Assembly: GCA_019745555.1 (NCBI GenBank)
Contig: JAIESX010000001.1
Location: forward strand, 62,001-126,000
DNA from: Burkholderiaceae bacterium
GTDB lineage: Bacteria > Pseudomonadota > Gammaproteobacteria > Burkholderiales > Burkholderiaceae_C
Length of the DNA: 64,000 nucleotides
Direction of reading: 5' to 3'
Positions 7,053 through 18,295 of the stretch are shown piece by piece (within the stretch, counting starts at the first letter, position 1; each line of letters starts with the position of its first letter). The notes under the pieces were generated by a model. It was not told the origin of the DNA. It saw only the letters and a list, made by a program, of their open reading frames with translations, and made no database searches. The translations under genes were made by a program, and so were the position numbers.

Positions 7053-8050
7053 CTCGCGGCTGCGCGCTGCAGGCGATCGCGCACGCCTTCCCAGTCGGCA
7101 CCCGGGGGCGGCTGCTCGACCCAGATCAGTTGCACGCCCTGGGCATCGAAGTCACGCAAGGCGGCGAACAGCTGCTGCGCCGCTGCCGCGGCGTCGTCGG
7201 GCATGCGCCGGTAGAGCAGCCGGTTCGAGGGCAAGCGCAGGATACGACGGGCATAGATGGCAATGGTGGCCTGACCATTGTCCAGCCCTGCGCCCAGCAC
7301 ATCGAGAGCCGTCTGCAGGGCCTGGCCGTCCATGAGCCGCACCTTGGCCCGGGGCGCGTAGTGCGCCTCCAGCGTGCCCGAGGCACGCGGGGCCGGCGTG
7401 GCGAGTTCGTCCTTGTCGCGCAGGCGCTGGCCGGCGACGGACTCGATCTGCTCGCGCGTGATGCGGCCCGGGCGCAGCAGCACGGGCGCACCGCGCGTGC
7501 AGTCGACGATGGTCGACTCGATGCCGACCTCGCAGGCACCGCCGTCGAGGATCAGCAGGTCCGCGCCGAACTCACCCTGCACATGGGCGGCGGTGGTCGG
7601 GCTCACGCGGCCGAACTGGTTGGCGCTGGGCGCCGCCACGCCGTGCACACCGCGTTCGCGCGCGGCCAGCAGCAGGGCATGGGCCACGGGGTGGGAGGGA
7701 CAGCGCAGGCCGATCGAGTCCTGGCCGCCGGTTGCGGCCGCGGCCACACCGGGGCGGCGCGGCAGGATCAGGGTCAGCGGACCGGGCCAGAAACGCTGCA
7801 GCAGCGCGCGCGCGAAATCCGGCACCTCCTGCGCATAGTGATCGACGCCCTGGGCGTCGGCCACATGCACGATGAGCGGATGATCGCTGGGCCGGCCCTT
7901 GGCGGTGAAGATCTGCGCGACGGCGGTGTCCTGGTCGGCATCGGCCGCGAGACCATAGACCGTTTCGGTCGGCAGGCCCAGCAGCTCACCCGCTCGCAGC
8001 GCCTCGGCGGCACGCTGCACGGAGGCCGGATCGCGCCCGTCGAGGATCAT
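7049..8050 (-). CDS. tsaC: L-threonylcarbamoyladenylate synthase, long Sua5 form
   Basis: 333 residues: YrdC-type catalytic domain (about 1-200; GLPTETVYGLAADA, KGRPSDHPLIVHV, GLRCPSHPVAHALL, GVAAPSANQFGRVSPTTAAHV, ESTIVDCT) followed by a linker and a C-terminal Sua5 domain (about 220-333; LEAHYAPRAKVRL). It condenses threonine, bicarbonate and ATP into threonylcarbamoyl-AMP for tRNA t6A37. The extra domain distinguishes it from the short E. coli TsaC. It starts 15 bases after purK and so probably belongs to the purE-purK-tsaC transcript. Confidence 0.94.
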   Translation of the reverse strand: MILDGRDPASVQRAAEALRAGELLGLPTETVYGLAADADQDTAVAQIFTAKGRPSDHPLIVHVADAQGVDHYAQEVPDFARALLQRFWPGPLTLILPRRPGVAAAATGGQDSIGLRCPSHPVAHALLLAARERGVHGVAAPSANQFGRVSPTTAAHVQGEFGADLLILDGGACEVGIESTIVDCTRGAPVLLRPGRITREQIESVAGQRLRDKDELATPAPRASGTLEAHYAPRAKVRLMDGQALQTALDVLGAGLDNGQATIAIYARRILRLPSNRLLYRRMPDDAAAAAQQLFAALRDFDAQGVQLIWVEQPPPGADWEGVRDRLQRAAAS

Positions 8051-8065
8051 CGGGGCCGACTCCCG

Positions 8066-9241
8066 TCAGAAGGGCTCGATGCCCAGGATCTTGGCCGCGG
8101 CCAGGGCCGTCGAACGCACCTCGTCGACCGAAACGCCCGTGATGTTGAGATGGCCCATCTTGCGGCCGGGCTTGGCATCGAGCTTGCCGTAGAGGTGCAG
8201 GTGCGTGCCGGGCAAGGCCAGCACGCGGTCCCAGGGCGGTGTGCCGCCATGCGCGACCCAGACGTCACCCAGCAGGTTGAGCATGATGCTCGGGCTGTGC
8301 AGGCGCGGCTGCACCAGGGGCAGACCGGCCAGAGTGCGCACCTGCAGGTCGAACTGCGAGTGGTCGCAGGCGTCCATGCTGTAGTGCCCGCTGTTGTGCG
8401 GGCGCGGCGCCATCTCGTTGACCACCAGCGAGCCGTCCTGCAGCACGAAGAACTCGACGCAGAGCACGCCCACGTAGCCCAGGCCGGCGGCCACGGACTT
8501 CGTGGCCTCGATGGCCTGGGTGGCAAGTGCGGGCGCGATGTTGCCGGCATAGACCTCGGTCACGGCCAGGATGCCCGCGCGGTGCAGGTTGCGCTGCACG
8601 GGGAAGTTGACCATCTGGCCATCCGCGCCACGCGCGACGATGACCGAACACTCGGCCGCCAGCGGCAGCATCTGCTCGAGCACACAGGGCACACGCTTGA
8701 GCTCGTCCCACGCGGCGACGAGCTCGGCGCGCGTCTTGACGCGGATCTGGCCCTTGCCGTCGTAGCCCAGACGCGCCGTCTTGAGGATGCCGGGCAGCAG
8801 CGCGTCGGGCACGGCCGCAAGCTGTTCCGCGGTCTCGATGACCGCGTGCGGCGCCACCGGCACGCCGCAGCGCGTGAAGTGCGCCTTCTCCTGCGCGCGG
8901 TCCTGGGCGATGGCCACGGCCTGGGCGGCCGGCGCCACCGGGCGATGCGCGCCCAGGGTCAGCAGGGCCGGCGCGGGCACGTTCTCGAACTCGGTGGTGA
9001 TGGCGGCGCTGCGCTGCATCAGCTGGGCCAGGCCCTGCTCGTCGAGGTAGGCGGTCTGAATATGGTGGTGGCTGACCAACCCGGCCGGGCTGGACGGGTC
9101 CGGGTCGAGCACGGCGGTGAAATAGCCCATGCGCTGGGCCGCATGCACGAACATGCGCCCGAGCTGGCCGCCGCCCATGACGCCCAGCGTCGCCGGCTGG
9201 CCGTTGACGAGCGTGCCGGGAAGGATGGGGCCGCCGTTCAT
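8066..9241 (-). CDS. purK: 5-(carboxyamino)imidazole ribonucleotide synthase
   Basis: 391-residue ATP-grasp enzyme that carboxylates AIR to N5-CAIR in purine synthesis. The N-terminal [20 protein letters not shown], the ATP-grasp region with [15 protein letters not shown], and the C-terminal [11 protein letters not shown] segment are typical PurK. The start overlaps the purE stop (ATGA, 9238-9241). PurK feeds N5-CAIR to PurE, so the order purE-purK gives coupled synthesis of the two pathway partners. Confidence 0.96.
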   Translation of the reverse strand: MNGGPILPGTLVNGQPATLGVMGGGQLGRMFVHAAQRMGYFTAVLDPDPSSPAGLVSHHHIQTAYLDEQGLAQLMQRSAAITTEFENVPAPALLTLGAHRPVAPAAQAVAIAQDRAQEKAHFTRCGVPVAPHAVIETAEQLAAVPDALLPGILKTARLGYDGKGQIRVKTRAELVAAWDELKRVPCVLEQMLPLAAECSVIVARGADGQMVNFPVQRNLHRAGILAVTEVYAGNIAPALATQAIEATKSVAAGLGYVGVLCVEFFVLQDGSLVVNEMAPRPHNSGHYSMDACDHSQFDLQVRTLAGLPLVQPRLHSPSIMLNLLGDVWVAHGGTPPWDRVLALPGTHLHLYGKLDAKPGRKMGHLNITGVSVDEVRSTALAAAKILGIEPF

Positions 9242-9729
9242 ATGGCGGGGGGAAGGCTCATGCCACGGGCCGTGGCGGTCTGCTCGGCGCGGTAGGCTTC
9301 CAGCCTGGTACGCAGGGCCGGATCTTCGTTGGCCAGCATGGCCACCGCAAACAGCGCGGCATTGGCCGCGCCGGCCTGGCCGATGGCGAAGGTGGCGACC
9401 GGGATGCCCTTGGGCATCTGCACGATGCTGTGCAAGGAGTCGACTCCCTGCAGGTGCTTGCTGGCCACGGGCACCCCCAGAACGGGCACCGTGGTCTTGG
9501 CCGCCAGCATGCCCGGCAGGTGGGCGGCGCCGCCCGCGCCGGCAATGATGGCCTTGAGGCCGCGGCCCGCCGCGGCTTCGGCGTAGGCGAACATGTCATC
9601 GGGCATGCGGTGCGCCGAGACGACTTTGGCCTCGTGGCCGATGCCAAAGTGGTGGAGAATCTGGACTGCCTGTTGCATGGTGTCCCAGTCGGAGCTGGAG
9701 CCCATGACGACACCGATGAGTGTTTTCAT
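9238..9729 (-). CDS. purE: 5-(carboxyamino)imidazole ribonucleotide mutase (class I PurE)
   Basis: 163 residues. The class I PurE signature is clear: [49 protein letters not shown] and [20 protein letters not shown]. It converts N5-CAIR into CAIR. It heads the minus-strand purE-purK-tsaC operon and is divergent from cnoX with only 36 bases between the two start codons, so the two promoters must overlap or share regulation. Confidence 0.97.
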   Translation of the reverse strand: MKTLIGVVMGSSSDWDTMQQAVQILHHFGIGHEAKVVSAHRMPDDMFAYAEAAAGRGLKAIIAGAGGAAHLPGMLAAKTTVPVLGVPVASKHLQGVDSLHSIVQMPKGIPVATFAIGQAGAANAALFAVAMLANEDPALRTRLEAYRAEQTATARGMSLPPAI

Positions 9730-9765
9730 CCCCGAATTTTACTTTCCCGCCCCGGATCGGCCCAA

Positions 9766-10725
<960 letters not shown>

Positions 10726-10744
10726 ACACGTCCGACCGATGCAG

Positions 10745-10770
10745 AACGGCGCCCGAGGGTGCCGTTTTCT
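10745..10770 (+). terminator. Rho-independent terminator after cnoX
   Basis: Inverted repeat AACGGC..CC / GG.GCCGTT with a short loop, followed by TTTTCTTT. It lies 20 bases past the cnoX stop, between two convergent genes. Confidence 0.75.
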
Positions 10771-10785
10771 TTGCCGCTTACGAGC

Positions 10786-11682
10786 TCAGGCCGTCAGACG
10801 GGTCAGCGCCTCACGGTACTTGGCCGCCGTCTTGTCGATCACCTCTTGCGGCAACTGGGGCGCCGGCGGCTTCTTGCCCCAGGGCTGGCCGTTGACCGTG
10901 GCGGTCTCGAGCCAGTCACGCAGGAACTGCTTGTCGTAGCTGGGCGGGTTAGCACCTTCACGATAGCCTTCGACCGGCCAGTAACGCGAAGAATCCGGCG
11001 TCAGTACCTCGTCCATGAGCACGAGCTGACCTTGCTTGTCGAGGCCGAACTCGAACTTGGTGTCGGCGATGATGATGCCCTTCTTCAGGGCGATCTCGCT
11101 CGCGGCCTTGTAGAGTGCGATGGAGATGTCGCGGATCTGCGCAGCCAGCGCCGGGCCGATCATCTCCACCGTTTTCTCGTAGGTGATGTTCTCGTCGTGC
11201 TCGCCGACCTCGGCCTTGGCGGCTGGGGTGTAGATGGGTTCGGGCAGCTTGCTGGCGTTCTTCAGGCCCGCGGGCAGCTGGACGCCACAGACCGACTGGC
11301 TGGCCTGGTACTCGGCCCAGCCGCTGCCGGCCAGGTAGCCGCGCACCACGGCTTCCACGGGGATGGGCTTGAGGCGCTTGACCAGCATGGCGCGGCCACG
11401 CACCTGGGTCACCTCATGAGGCTGGACCACGCTCTCGGGGTTGTCGCCCGTGAGGTGGTTGGGGCAGATGTGGCCAAGCTGGCCGAACCAGAACAGCGCC
11501 ATCTTGGTGAGCAGCTCGCCCTTGCCCGGGATGGGCTCGCCCATGATCACGTCAAAGGCGCTGATGCGGTCCGAGGCCACCATGAGGATGCGTTCCTCGC
11601 CCACGGCGTAGTTGTCGCGCACCTTGCCGCGTGCGAGCAGGGGCAGGGAGCTGATGCTGGAGGTGTGCAGGGCGTTCGTCAT
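10786..11682 (-). CDS. purC: Phosphoribosylaminoimidazole-succinocarboxamide synthase
   Basis: 298 residues of SAICAR synthetase: [14 protein letters not shown] and [22 protein letters not shown] at the N-terminus, then [20 protein letters not shown] and [15 protein letters not shown]. It joins aspartate to CAIR, the step after PurE. I prefer the ATG at 11682 (MTNALHTSS); the frame extends only to a TTG at 11700. A terminator lies between fba and this gene, so purC probably has its own promoter. The purC, purE and purK genes are close but separated by the inverted cnoX. Confidence 0.96.
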   Translation of the reverse strand: MTNALHTSSISSLPLLARGKVRDNYAVGEERILMVASDRISAFDVIMGEPIPGKGELLTKMALFWFGQLGHICPNHLTGDNPESVVQPHEVTQVRGRAMLVKRLKPIPVEAVVRGYLAGSGWAEYQASQSVCGVQLPAGLKNASKLPEPIYTPAAKAEVGEHDENITYEKTVEMIGPALAAQIRDISIALYKAASEIALKKGIIIADTKFEFGLDKQGQLVLMDEVLTPDSSRYWPVEGYREGANPPSYDKQFLRDWLETATVNGQPWGKKPPAPQLPQEVIDKTAAKYREALTRLTA

Positions 11683-11710
11683 GGGCGGCTCTGAAAACAA
11701 AAGGCCAAAA

Positions 11711-11740
11711 AGAAAAAGCCCGGCGCGCTTGGCGCCGGGC
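11711..11740 (-). terminator. Rho-independent terminator after fba
   Basis: Nine-base-pair stem GCCCGGCGC (11718-11726) and GCGCCGGGC (11732-11740). In the minus direction it is followed by CTTTTTCTTTTTGG, an effective T-rich tail. It closes the pyk/fba unit before purC. Confidence 0.88.
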
Positions 11741-11770
11741 CCGTGATTATCGCAAGTTCGCGATCGGGGC

Positions 11771-12835
11771 TCAGTTCACCACCTGGGCCAGCTCGCCCTT
11801 GGCGTAACGCTGGGCCATGACCTGCAGCGTCGCGCCCTTGACCTTGGCGCCCTGGCCTTCGCAGCCGAACTCCAGGTAGCGCGCCTTGCAGACCAGCCTG
11901 GCGGCCTCACGCGCGGGCTTGAGCCATTCGCGGGCGTCGAACTTGTCCGGGTTCTCGGCCAGGAACTTGCGCACCGCGCCCGTCATCGCCAGGCGGATGT
12001 CGGTGTCGATGTTGATCTTGCGCACGCCGTGCTTGATGGCTTCCTGGATTTCCTTGACGGGCACGCCGTAGGTTTCCTTCATCTTGCCGCCGTACTGGTT
12101 GATGATGGCCAGCAGCTCCTGCGGCACGGAGGAGGAGCCGTGCATCACCAGGTGGGTGTTGGGGATGCGCTTGTGGATCTCTTTGACGCGGCTGATGGCC
12201 AGGATGTCGCCGGTGGGCGGGCGGCTGAACTTGTAGGCGCCGTGGCTGGTGCCGATGGCGATGGCCAGGGCGTCGAGCTGGGTGGCCTTGACGAACTGGG
12301 CCGCCTCCTCGGGGTCGGTCAGCATCTGGCTGTGGTCCAGCTTGCCTTCGGCGCCAATGCCGTCTTCCTCGCCGGCGTCGCCGGTCTCGAGGTTGCCCAG
12401 GCAGCCGAGTTCACCCTCCACCGTAACGCCGACCTTGTGGGCCATGTCGACGACGGTGCGCGTGACGTTGACGTTGTAGTCGAAATCGGCCGGGGTCTTG
12501 CCGTCCTCGCGCAGCGAGCCGTCCATCATGACCGAGCCGAAGCCCAGGGCGATGGCGCCTTCACAGACCTTGGGCGTGGTGCCGTGGTCCTGGTGCATCA
12601 CCAGGGGGATGTGGGGATAAGCCTCGACGGCCGCCTGGATCAGGTGCTTGATGAAGGGCTCACCGGCGTACTTGCGGGCGCCGGCGCTGGCCTGCAGGAT
12701 GACGGGCGCGCCGACCTCGTCGGCGGCGGCCATCACGGCCTGGACCTGCTCCAGGTTGTTGACGTTGAAGGCCGGAATGCCGTAGCCGTTGGCGGCAGCG
12801 TGGTCCAGCAGCTCGCGCATCGAGACGAGTGGCAT
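11771..12835 (-). CDS. fba: Class II fructose-bisphosphate aldolase (Calvin-cycle subtype)
   Basis: 354 residues of the zinc-dependent class II aldolase: N-terminal [19 protein letters not shown], the zinc and substrate motif [16 protein letters not shown], the VEGELGCLG segment, [16 protein letters not shown] and INIDTDIR. It interconverts fructose-1,6-bisphosphate with DHAP and glyceraldehyde-3-phosphate. This length and sequence correspond to the subtype also called CbbA, which serves glycolysis and gluconeogenesis here as no Calvin-cycle genes are visible. The ATG at 12835 is chosen because the aldolase domain starts there; the frame runs upstream into pyk. Confidence 0.96.
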   Translation of the reverse strand: MPLVSMRELLDHAAANGYGIPAFNVNNLEQVQAVMAAADEVGAPVILQASAGARKYAGEPFIKHLIQAAVEAYPHIPLVMHQDHGTTPKVCEGAIALGFGSVMMDGSLREDGKTPADFDYNVNVTRTVVDMAHKVGVTVEGELGCLGNLETGDAGEEDGIGAEGKLDHSQMLTDPEEAAQFVKATQLDALAIAIGTSHGAYKFSRPPTGDILAISRVKEIHKRIPNTHLVMHGSSSVPQELLAIINQYGGKMKETYGVPVKEIQEAIKHGVRKINIDTDIRLAMTGAVRKFLAENPDKFDAREWLKPAREAARLVCKARYLEFGCEGQGAKVKGATLQVMAQRYAKGELAQVVN

Positions 12836-12840
12836 GAGGA

Positions 12841-12900
12841 TTCCCCTGGGAAAGTTGGTAACGGGTTGGTAACCCGCGATTTTATCTTCCCGGGGAAAGT
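12841..12900. promoter_or_regulatory. Repeat-rich leader between pyk and fba
   Basis: Two copies of GTTGGTAAC (12854-12862 and 12865-12873) are spaced 11 bases apart, about one helical turn; the second lies within the palindrome GGGTTGGTAACCC. They are flanked by two TTCCC/GGGAAAGT inverted repeats (12841-12855 and 12887-12900). The arrangement directly precedes fba and looks like a regulator-binding or RNA-structured leader; no known factor is assigned. Confidence 0.4.
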
Positions 12901-12918
12901 CCCCGCAAACCCGCCGCC

Positions 12919-14352
12919 TCAGGCCACGCGGCAGATCTTGAGCATGTTCGTGCCGCCAGGCGCCCCCATGGGCTCGCCGCAGGTGATCACGTAGATGTCG
13001 CCGCTCTGCACGATGCCGCGCGCCTTGAGGTGCTTCTCGGCCTGTTCCAGCGCCGTGTCGCGGTCGGCGCTGGTGTCCATGAGCAGGGGGCTGACGTTGC
13101 GATACAGCGTCATCTTGCGCTGCGTGGCCACCTTGGGTGTGAGCGCGTAGATCGGGATGTGGATGCGGTGGCGGCTCATCCACAGCGCGGTGGAGCCGGA
13201 GTCCGTCAACGCCACGATGGCCTTTGCGCCCAGGTGGTAGGCGGTAAAGAGCGCGCCCATGGCGATGGACTGGTCGATGCGCGTGAAGCTCTTGCCGCTG
13301 AAGTCGGCATCGAGCTTGACCTCCTCGGCCGACTCGGCGGCCAGGCAGATGCTGGCCATTTCGACCACGGTCTCCAGCGGGAACTTGCCCGCGGCGGTCT
13401 CGGCCGAGGTCATCACCGCGTCCGAACCGTCGAGTACCGCGTTGGCCACGTCGCTGACTTCGGCGCGCGTGGGCATGGGGTTGTTGACCATGGACTCCAT
13501 CATGTGGGTGGCCGTGATCACGGTCTTGTCCATCTCGTGCGCCATCTTGATCATGCGCTTTTGCAGCGCCGGCACCGCCGCATTCCCCACCTCGATGGCC
13601 AGGTCGCCGCGCGCCACCATGATGCTGTCGCTGGCACGCAGGATCTCCTCGAGCTTGGGGATGGCCTCGGCGCGTTCGATCTTGGCGATCAGGTGCGGCT
13701 TGTGGTTGTACTCGGCCGCGGCGACGTTGCAGAGCTGGCGCGCCATCTCCATGTCGGTGGCGTTCTGGGGGAAGCTCACGGCCACATAGTCGGCCTGGAA
13801 GCTCATGGCGGTCTTGATGTCCTCCATGTCCTTGGCGGTCAGCGCCGGCGCGGTCAGGCCGCCGCCTTTCTTGTTGATGCCCTTGTTGTTGGACAGTTCG
13901 CCGCCCTGCACCACCTTGCAGTGCACGGCCTGGCCCTTGACACCCTCGACCTCCATGACGATGAGGCCATCGGCCAGCAGCAGCACGTCGCCGACCTTCA
14001 CGTCCTGCGGCAACTCCTTGTAGTCCAGACCCACGGCATTGGCGTCGCCGAGTTCGGTACGGCCGGCGTCGAGCACGAACTTCTGCCCGTTCTTGAGCTG
14101 TACCTTGTTCTCGGCGAACTTGCCGACACGGATCTTCGGACCCTGCAGGTCGGCCATGATGGCCACCTCGCGCCCGGCGCGGGCGGCGGCCTCGCGCACC
14201 AGACGCGCGCGGTCGATGTGGTCCTGGGCTTTGCCGTGGCTGAAGTTCAGGCGCACCACGTTGACCCCGGCACGGATCATCTGTTCGAGCAGGGCCGGAT
14301 CGCTGGAGGCGGGGCCGAGGGTCACCACTATCTTGGTCGCACGACGCGTCAT
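12919..14352 (-). CDS. pyk: Pyruvate kinase
   Basis: 477 residues with the full pyruvate kinase architecture: [36 protein letters not shown], the active-site signature [37 protein letters not shown] and [16 protein letters not shown], and the C-terminal allosteric domain ending ITCGEPMG. It makes pyruvate and ATP from PEP. A strong ribosome-binding site (AAGGAGA) lies eight bases before the ATG. Pgk, pyk and fba run in the same direction, but a terminator follows pgk, so pyk starts a new unit with fba. Confidence 0.97.
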   Translation of the reverse strand: MTRRATKIVVTLGPASSDPALLEQMIRAGVNVVRLNFSHGKAQDHIDRARLVREAAARAGREVAIMADLQGPKIRVGKFAENKVQLKNGQKFVLDAGRTELGDANAVGLDYKELPQDVKVGDVLLLADGLIVMEVEGVKGQAVHCKVVQGGELSNNKGINKKGGGLTAPALTAKDMEDIKTAMSFQADYVAVSFPQNATDMEMARQLCNVAAAEYNHKPHLIAKIERAEAIPKLEEILRASDSIMVARGDLAIEVGNAAVPALQKRMIKMAHEMDKTVITATHMMESMVNNPMPTRAEVSDVANAVLDGSDAVMTSAETAAGKFPLETVVEMASICLAAESAEEVKLDADFSGKSFTRIDQSIAMGALFTAYHLGAKAIVALTDSGSTALWMSRHRIHIPIYALTPKVATQRKMTLYRNVSPLLMDTSADRDTALEQAEKHLKARGIVQSGDIYVITCGEPMGAPGGTNMLKICRVA

Positions 14353-14417
14353 GTCTCTTCTCCTTGTAACTTAGTTTCTATTCTGTCATGAAACAGGTTA
14401 CACGGGTGCGACAAGAT

Positions 14418-14442
14418 GAAAACGGCCCCATCGGGGCCGTTT
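14418..14442 (-). terminator. Rho-independent terminator after pgk
   Basis: Stem AACGGCCCC (14421-14429) and GGGGCCGTT (14433-14441) with a three-base loop; on the minus strand a TTTTC tail follows. It sits about 20 bases beyond the pgk stop and upstream of pyk. Confidence 0.85.
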
Positions 14443-14462
14443 CCGGGAGACGGGCGCAAGCC

Positions 14463-15653
14463 TCAGGCCGCGCGCTTTTGCAGGATCTCGAACGCCGGCA
14501 GAGTCTTGCCCTCCAGCACCTCGAGGAAGGCACCGCCGCCCGTCGAGATGTAACCCACCTGGTCCGTGATGTTGAACTTGGCGATGGCTGCCAGTGTGTC
14601 ACCACCACCGGCGATCGAAAAGGCGTCGGAATGCGCAATCGCCGCCGCCAGCATCTTGGTGCCACCGGCGAACTGGTCGTACTCGAACACGCCCACCGGG
14701 CCGTTCCAGACGATGGTGCCGGCATGGGCCACGATGTCGGCCAGCTTGGCGGCGCTCTTGGGGCCGATGTCCAGGATGCGGTCATGCGGGCCGACCTGGT
14801 CAGCGGACACCAGGTTGGCGCGGGCCAGCGAGGAGAGCTCGTCGGCCACCACCACATCCACCGGCAGGGGCACTTCGGCACCACGCTCCTTCATCATGTC
14901 CATCACCTGCTGCGCCTCGCGCACCATCTCCGGCTCGGCCAGGGAATCGCCGATGCGCTTGCCCGCGGCCAGCAAGAAGGTGTTGGCGATGCCACCGCCG
15001 ACGATGAGCTGGTCTACCCGCGAGGCCAGGGTCTTGAGGATGGACAGCTTGGTGGAGACCTTGGAGCCGCCGACGATGGCGACCAGCGGCCGCTTGGGGT
15101 TCTGCAGCGCCTGGGTGATGGCATCCATCTCCGCCGCCAGCAACGGGCCCGCACAGGCCACCTTGGCGTACTGGGCGATGCCATAGGTCGAAGCCTCGGC
15201 GCGGTGCGCCGTGCCGAAGGCATCGTGCACGAAGATGTCGCAGAGCGCCGCCATCTTCCTGCTGAGCTCTTCGCTGTTCTTCTTCTCGCCCTTGTTCAGA
15301 CGCACGTTCTCCAGCATCACGAGCTGGCCCGGCGCGACCTGCACGCCTTCGGTCCAGTTGGCGACCAGCGGCACCTCACGGCCCAGCAACTCGGCCATGC
15401 GCCTGGCCACGGGCGCCAGGCTGTCCTCGGGTTTGAACTCGCCCTCGGTGGGGCGACCCAGATGCGAGGTCACCATGACGGCGGCGCCGGCATCGAGCGC
15501 CATGCGGATGCAGGGCAGGGAAGCGCGGATGCGGGTGTCTTCGGTGATGTTGCCGGCATCGTCCTGCGGGACGTTGAGGTCGGCGCGGATGAAGACCCGC
15601 TGGTTCTTGGCCTGGCCCTGCTCGCACAGGGTCTGGAAACGGATGAAGTTCAT
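14463..15653 (-). CDS. pgk: Phosphoglycerate kinase
   Basis: 396 residues. The N-terminal [11 protein letters not shown] signature, [10 protein letters not shown], the substrate segment LLENVRL-like [11 protein letters not shown], the hinge, [26 protein letters not shown] and the nucleotide-binding GGGDTLAAI and STGGGAFLE are all present. It transfers phosphate between 1,3-bisphosphoglycerate and ADP. Start at ATG 15653 (MNFIRFQTL); the frame is open a further 19 codons but that stretch is not conserved. Two of the glycolytic neighbours, pyk and fba, follow. Confidence 0.97.
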   Translation of the reverse strand: MNFIRFQTLCEQGQAKNQRVFIRADLNVPQDDAGNITEDTRIRASLPCIRMALDAGAAVMVTSHLGRPTEGEFKPEDSLAPVARRMAELLGREVPLVANWTEGVQVAPGQLVMLENVRLNKGEKKNSEELSRKMAALCDIFVHDAFGTAHRAEASTYGIAQYAKVACAGPLLAAEMDAITQALQNPKRPLVAIVGGSKVSTKLSILKTLASRVDQLIVGGGIANTFLLAAGKRIGDSLAEPEMVREAQQVMDMMKERGAEVPLPVDVVVADELSSLARANLVSADQVGPHDRILDIGPKSAAKLADIVAHAGTIVWNGPVGVFEYDQFAGGTKMLAAAIAHSDAFSIAGGGDTLAAIAKFNITDQVGYISTGGGAFLEVLEGKTLPAFEILQKRAA

Positions 15654-15744
15654 GATGGGACTGGAAGTTGGAGAACCGGGACATCCATCAGGCAAGCCGG
15701 GCGGATGCATCAGCCCCTGATTTTAGGTGAGGGCCAGCCCCGCC

Positions 15745-16092
15745 CTACCAGCCTAGCCCCAGGCGCAGCGGCAGGTAGACCGCCATGCCGACCACGATGG
15801 TTCCCAGCATGGCCCAGCTGCTGCGGCGCTGCCAGAAATACCAGGCCGCGCCGGCTGCCACGGCGAAGAGACGTGCGTCCTGCCAGGTCTGCAGCAGCTG
15901 GCCCTGGCTCATCACGATCTCGGGCACGATCACCGCCGCCAGCGCGGCGATGGGCGCGTACTGCAGGCCGCGCCGGGCCCAGTGCGGCAGGCTCCAGGGC
16001 TGGCTGGAGATGAAGAAGAAGGAGCGCGTGATCACGGTCACCGCTGCCAGGCCCACGATGACCCCCAGGGTCCAGAGGTCGGTGTCATTCAT
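15745..16092 (-). CDS. azlD: AzlD-family branched-chain amino acid exporter small subunit
   Basis: 115 residues with about four hydrophobic helices (GVIVGLAAVTVITRSFFF, APIAALAAVIVPEIVM and others), fitting AzlD. AzlC and AzlD together form an exporter of branched-chain amino acids or analogues (BrnFE in corynebacteria). Start at 16092 overlaps the azlC stop by four bases. It ends the def-fmt-azlC-azlD operon. Confidence 0.85.
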   Translation of the reverse strand: MNDTDLWTLGVIVGLAAVTVITRSFFFISSQPWSLPHWARRGLQYAPIAALAAVIVPEIVMSQGQLLQTWQDARLFAVAAGAAWYFWQRRSSWAMLGTIVVGMAVYLPLRLGLGW

Positions 16093-16823
16093 CGCGCGGC
16101 CTCCTGTCGAAAGGGCGGCGTCTTCTCGAGCAGCAGGCACAGGGCCACGGCGGCGGCAATCGCGACCACGATGTTGAGCTTGAAAGGCAGGGCGAACACC
16201 GCCACGGCCGCCGCCCCGGCCACACCCGCCGAAACAAGGCGCAGCTGGCTGCTGGCCAGCGAGCACGCCACGCCCAGCAGGGCCAGGATGCCCGCGAAAC
16301 CCAGGCCCCAGTGCATGGGCACCGAGTGCGCCAGCAGGATGCCCAGCAGGCTGGCTGCCTGCCAGCTGGTCCAGTTGACCGCACAGCCGCCCATGAGATA
16401 GGCAAGCTGGGCCCGGCGCTCCGCTTCCGCCTGTGGCGGCTGTTGGAAGCGCTTGGTGAACATCACGTAACTGATGTCGGCGGTGACATAGCCCGCCAGC
16501 AGTCGCCAGCGCCTCGGCAGGTGCATGAGGTAGGGCCGCATGTGCGCGCTGAAGACCACGAAGCGCAGGTTGACGCAGAAGCCCGTGGCCCAGATCACCA
16601 GCACCGGCGCGCCCGCCGCAATCAAGGGGATGGCCGCGAGCTGCGAGCTGCCGGCATACACCAGCAGCGTCATGGCCAGCGCCTCGACCAGGCTCATGCC
16701 CGACTTGATCATGGCCACCCCAGTCATCATGCCCCAGGCCGCCAGGCCCGGCGCCACCGAGCTCATGTCTTGCATGCCCCGGCTGAATTCAGGGTGTTTG
16801 AGCACCTGGCGCATAGTGCCCAT
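16089..16823 (-). CDS. azlC: AzlC-family branched-chain amino acid exporter large subunit
   Basis: 244 residues with multiple hydrophobic helices; the AzlC-type segments GMSLVEALAMTLLVYAGSSQ and NLRFVVFSAHMRPYL are clear. It pairs with the adjacent AzlD to export branched-chain amino acids. It begins three bases after the fmt stop and overlaps azlD, so the pair is translated with the formylation genes def-fmt. The specific substrate is inferred from the family. Confidence 0.9.
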   Translation of the reverse strand: MGTMRQVLKHPEFSRGMQDMSSVAPGLAAWGMMTGVAMIKSGMSLVEALAMTLLVYAGSSQLAAIPLIAAGAPVLVIWATGFCVNLRFVVFSAHMRPYLMHLPRRWRLLAGYVTADISYVMFTKRFQQPPQAEAERRAQLAYLMGGCAVNWTSWQAASLLGILLAHSVPMHWGLGFAGILALLGVACSLASSQLRLVSAGVAGAAAVAVFALPFKLNIVVAIAAAVALCLLLEKTPPFRQEAAR

Positions 16824-16826
16824 CGC

Positions 16827-17789
16827 TCAGGCTCCCAGCACAGTGCCCACAGGCAATGCCTGGCCGCGCAGGAAGTCGGCCGCCGACAGGCGCTTGCCGC
16901 CAGCACGCTGCAGCTCCGTGAGGCAGAGCACACCCTGGCCACACTGCACACGGATACCGTCGGCCTGCGCCGTCAGCACCGTACCGGGTGCCTGGCCGCT
17001 GCCATGCATCGCGCCGTCGACCCGTGCCTGCCAGATCTTGAGCGCTTCGCCCTGCCAGAGCGTGGCCGCACCCGGATTGGGGTGGAAGGCGCGGATGCGA
17101 CGCGCAATCGTTTCCGCCGGTTGCGTCCAGTCGAGCTGCGCCTCGGCTTTCTCGATCTTGTGCGCGTACGTGACGCCCTCGGCGGGCTGCGGCGTGCGCG
17201 TGAGGCCGCCACAGGCTGCGATCTCCAGCGCCTCGACGATGAGACGGCCGCCGAGCAGGGCCAGCTTGTCGTGCAGGCTGCCCGTGGTGTCATTCTCGGT
17301 AATAGGCAGGCGCTCGACCAGCAGCGTGTCGCCCGTGTCCAGGCCTGCGTCCATCTGCATGAGCGTCACACCGGTTTCGGCGTCCCCGGCCTCGATGGCG
17401 CGATGGATGGGCGCCGCACCGCGCCAGCGCGGCAACAGCGAAGCATGGATGTTGAGGCAACCGAGGCGCGGCAGGTCCAGCACCCACTGCGGCAGGATCA
17501 GACCATAGGCGGCCACGACGATCACGTCGGGCGCCGCTGCCTGCAGCGCCGCGCGTGCGGCGGCAGCCTCGTCCGGGTATTTGCCGTCCAGGCGCAGGCT
17601 CTGCGGCTGCGCCACAGACATCCCGTGCGCCTGCGCAAACTGCTTGACGGGCGAGGCCTGCAGCTTCATGCCACGACCGGCCGGCCGGTCGGGCTGGGTC
17701 AGGACCAGGGGAATGGTGAAACCGGCGGCGTGCAGCCTCTCCAGCGCCACCCGGGCGAACTCGGGCGTGCCGGCGAAGACGACTCTCAA
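16827..17789 (-). CDS. fmt: Methionyl-tRNA formyltransferase
   Basis: 320 residues: [16 protein letters not shown] at the N-terminus, the formyl-THF site with [19 protein letters not shown], the following [16 protein letters not shown], and the C-terminal OB-like tRNA domain ([11 protein letters not shown]). It formylates initiator Met-tRNA. Start overlaps the def stop (17786-17789); the def-fmt pair is one of the most conserved bacterial operons. Confidence 0.97.
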   Translation of the reverse strand: MRVVFAGTPEFARVALERLHAAGFTIPLVLTQPDRPAGRGMKLQASPVKQFAQAHGMSVAQPQSLRLDGKYPDEAAAARAALQAAAPDVIVVAAYGLILPQWVLDLPRLGCLNIHASLLPRWRGAAPIHRAIEAGDAETGVTLMQMDAGLDTGDTLLVERLPITENDTTGSLHDKLALLGGRLIVEALEIAACGGLTRTPQPAEGVTYAHKIEKAEAQLDWTQPAETIARRIRAFHPNPGAATLWQGEALKIWQARVDGAMHGSGQAPGTVLTAQADGIRVQCGQGVLCLTELQRAGGKRLSAADFLRGQALPVGTVLGA

Positions 17790-18295
17790 CGCTGCGCCTC
17801 GCGTTGGGCCTTCAGCATCTTGGTCTTGATGCGGTTGCGCTTGAGCGGCGAGAGGTACTCGACGAAGACCTTGCCCATGAGGTGGTCCATCTCGTGCTGG
17901 ATGCAGATGGCCAGCAAGCCCTCGGCCTCGATCATCTGTTCCTTGCCTTCGCCATCGAGCGCACGCACGTGCACACGCTCATGCCGTTCGACACCGTCGT
18001 AGATGCCGGGCACGGAGAGGCAGCCCTCGTCGTTGATCTTCGTTTCCGGACTGGCCCAGATGATCTCGGGATTGATCAACACCAGGGGCTGGTCTCGGCC
18101 TTCGGAGACGTCGATCACGATCAGACGCTCGTGCACATCGACCTGCGTCGCCGCCAGGCCGATGCCGTGCGAATCGTGCATGGTCTCGAACATGTCGGCG
18201 ATCAGCTGCTTGATGCGGGCGTCCACCGCCTGCACGGGCTTGGCCACGGTATGCAGACGCGGATCGGGAAAACAGAGGATGGGTAGCAGTGCCAT
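17786..18295 (-). CDS. def: Peptide deformylase
   Basis: 169 residues with all three deformylase motifs: GIGLAATQ (44-51), EGCLSVP (90-96) and QHEMDH (133-138), giving metal ligands C92, H134 and H138 and catalytic E135. It removes the N-formyl group from nascent proteins. Start at ATG 18295 (MALLPILCF); the open frame continues 19 codons upstream but without family similarity. Divergent from the LysM gene. Confidence 0.97.
   Translation of the reverse strand: MALLPILCFPDPRLHTVAKPVQAVDARIKQLIADMFETMHDSHGIGLAATQVDVHERLIVIDVSEGRDQPLVLINPEIIWASPETKINDEGCLSVPGIYDGVERHERVHVRALDGEGKEQMIEAEGLLAICIQHEMDHLMGKVFVEYLSPLKRNRIKTKMLKAQREAQR

Noticed and set aside
6572-9295. Plus-strand frame of about 900 codons across the SemiSWEET, tsaC and purK genes
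   Set aside because: It spans three recognised genes in other frames and lacks any family motif.
15709-15721. Palindrome ATCAG-CCC-CTGAT followed by TTT as a terminator
   Set aside because: The T-run follows on the plus strand, where no gene ends; on the minus strand, where azlD ends, there is no T-run.
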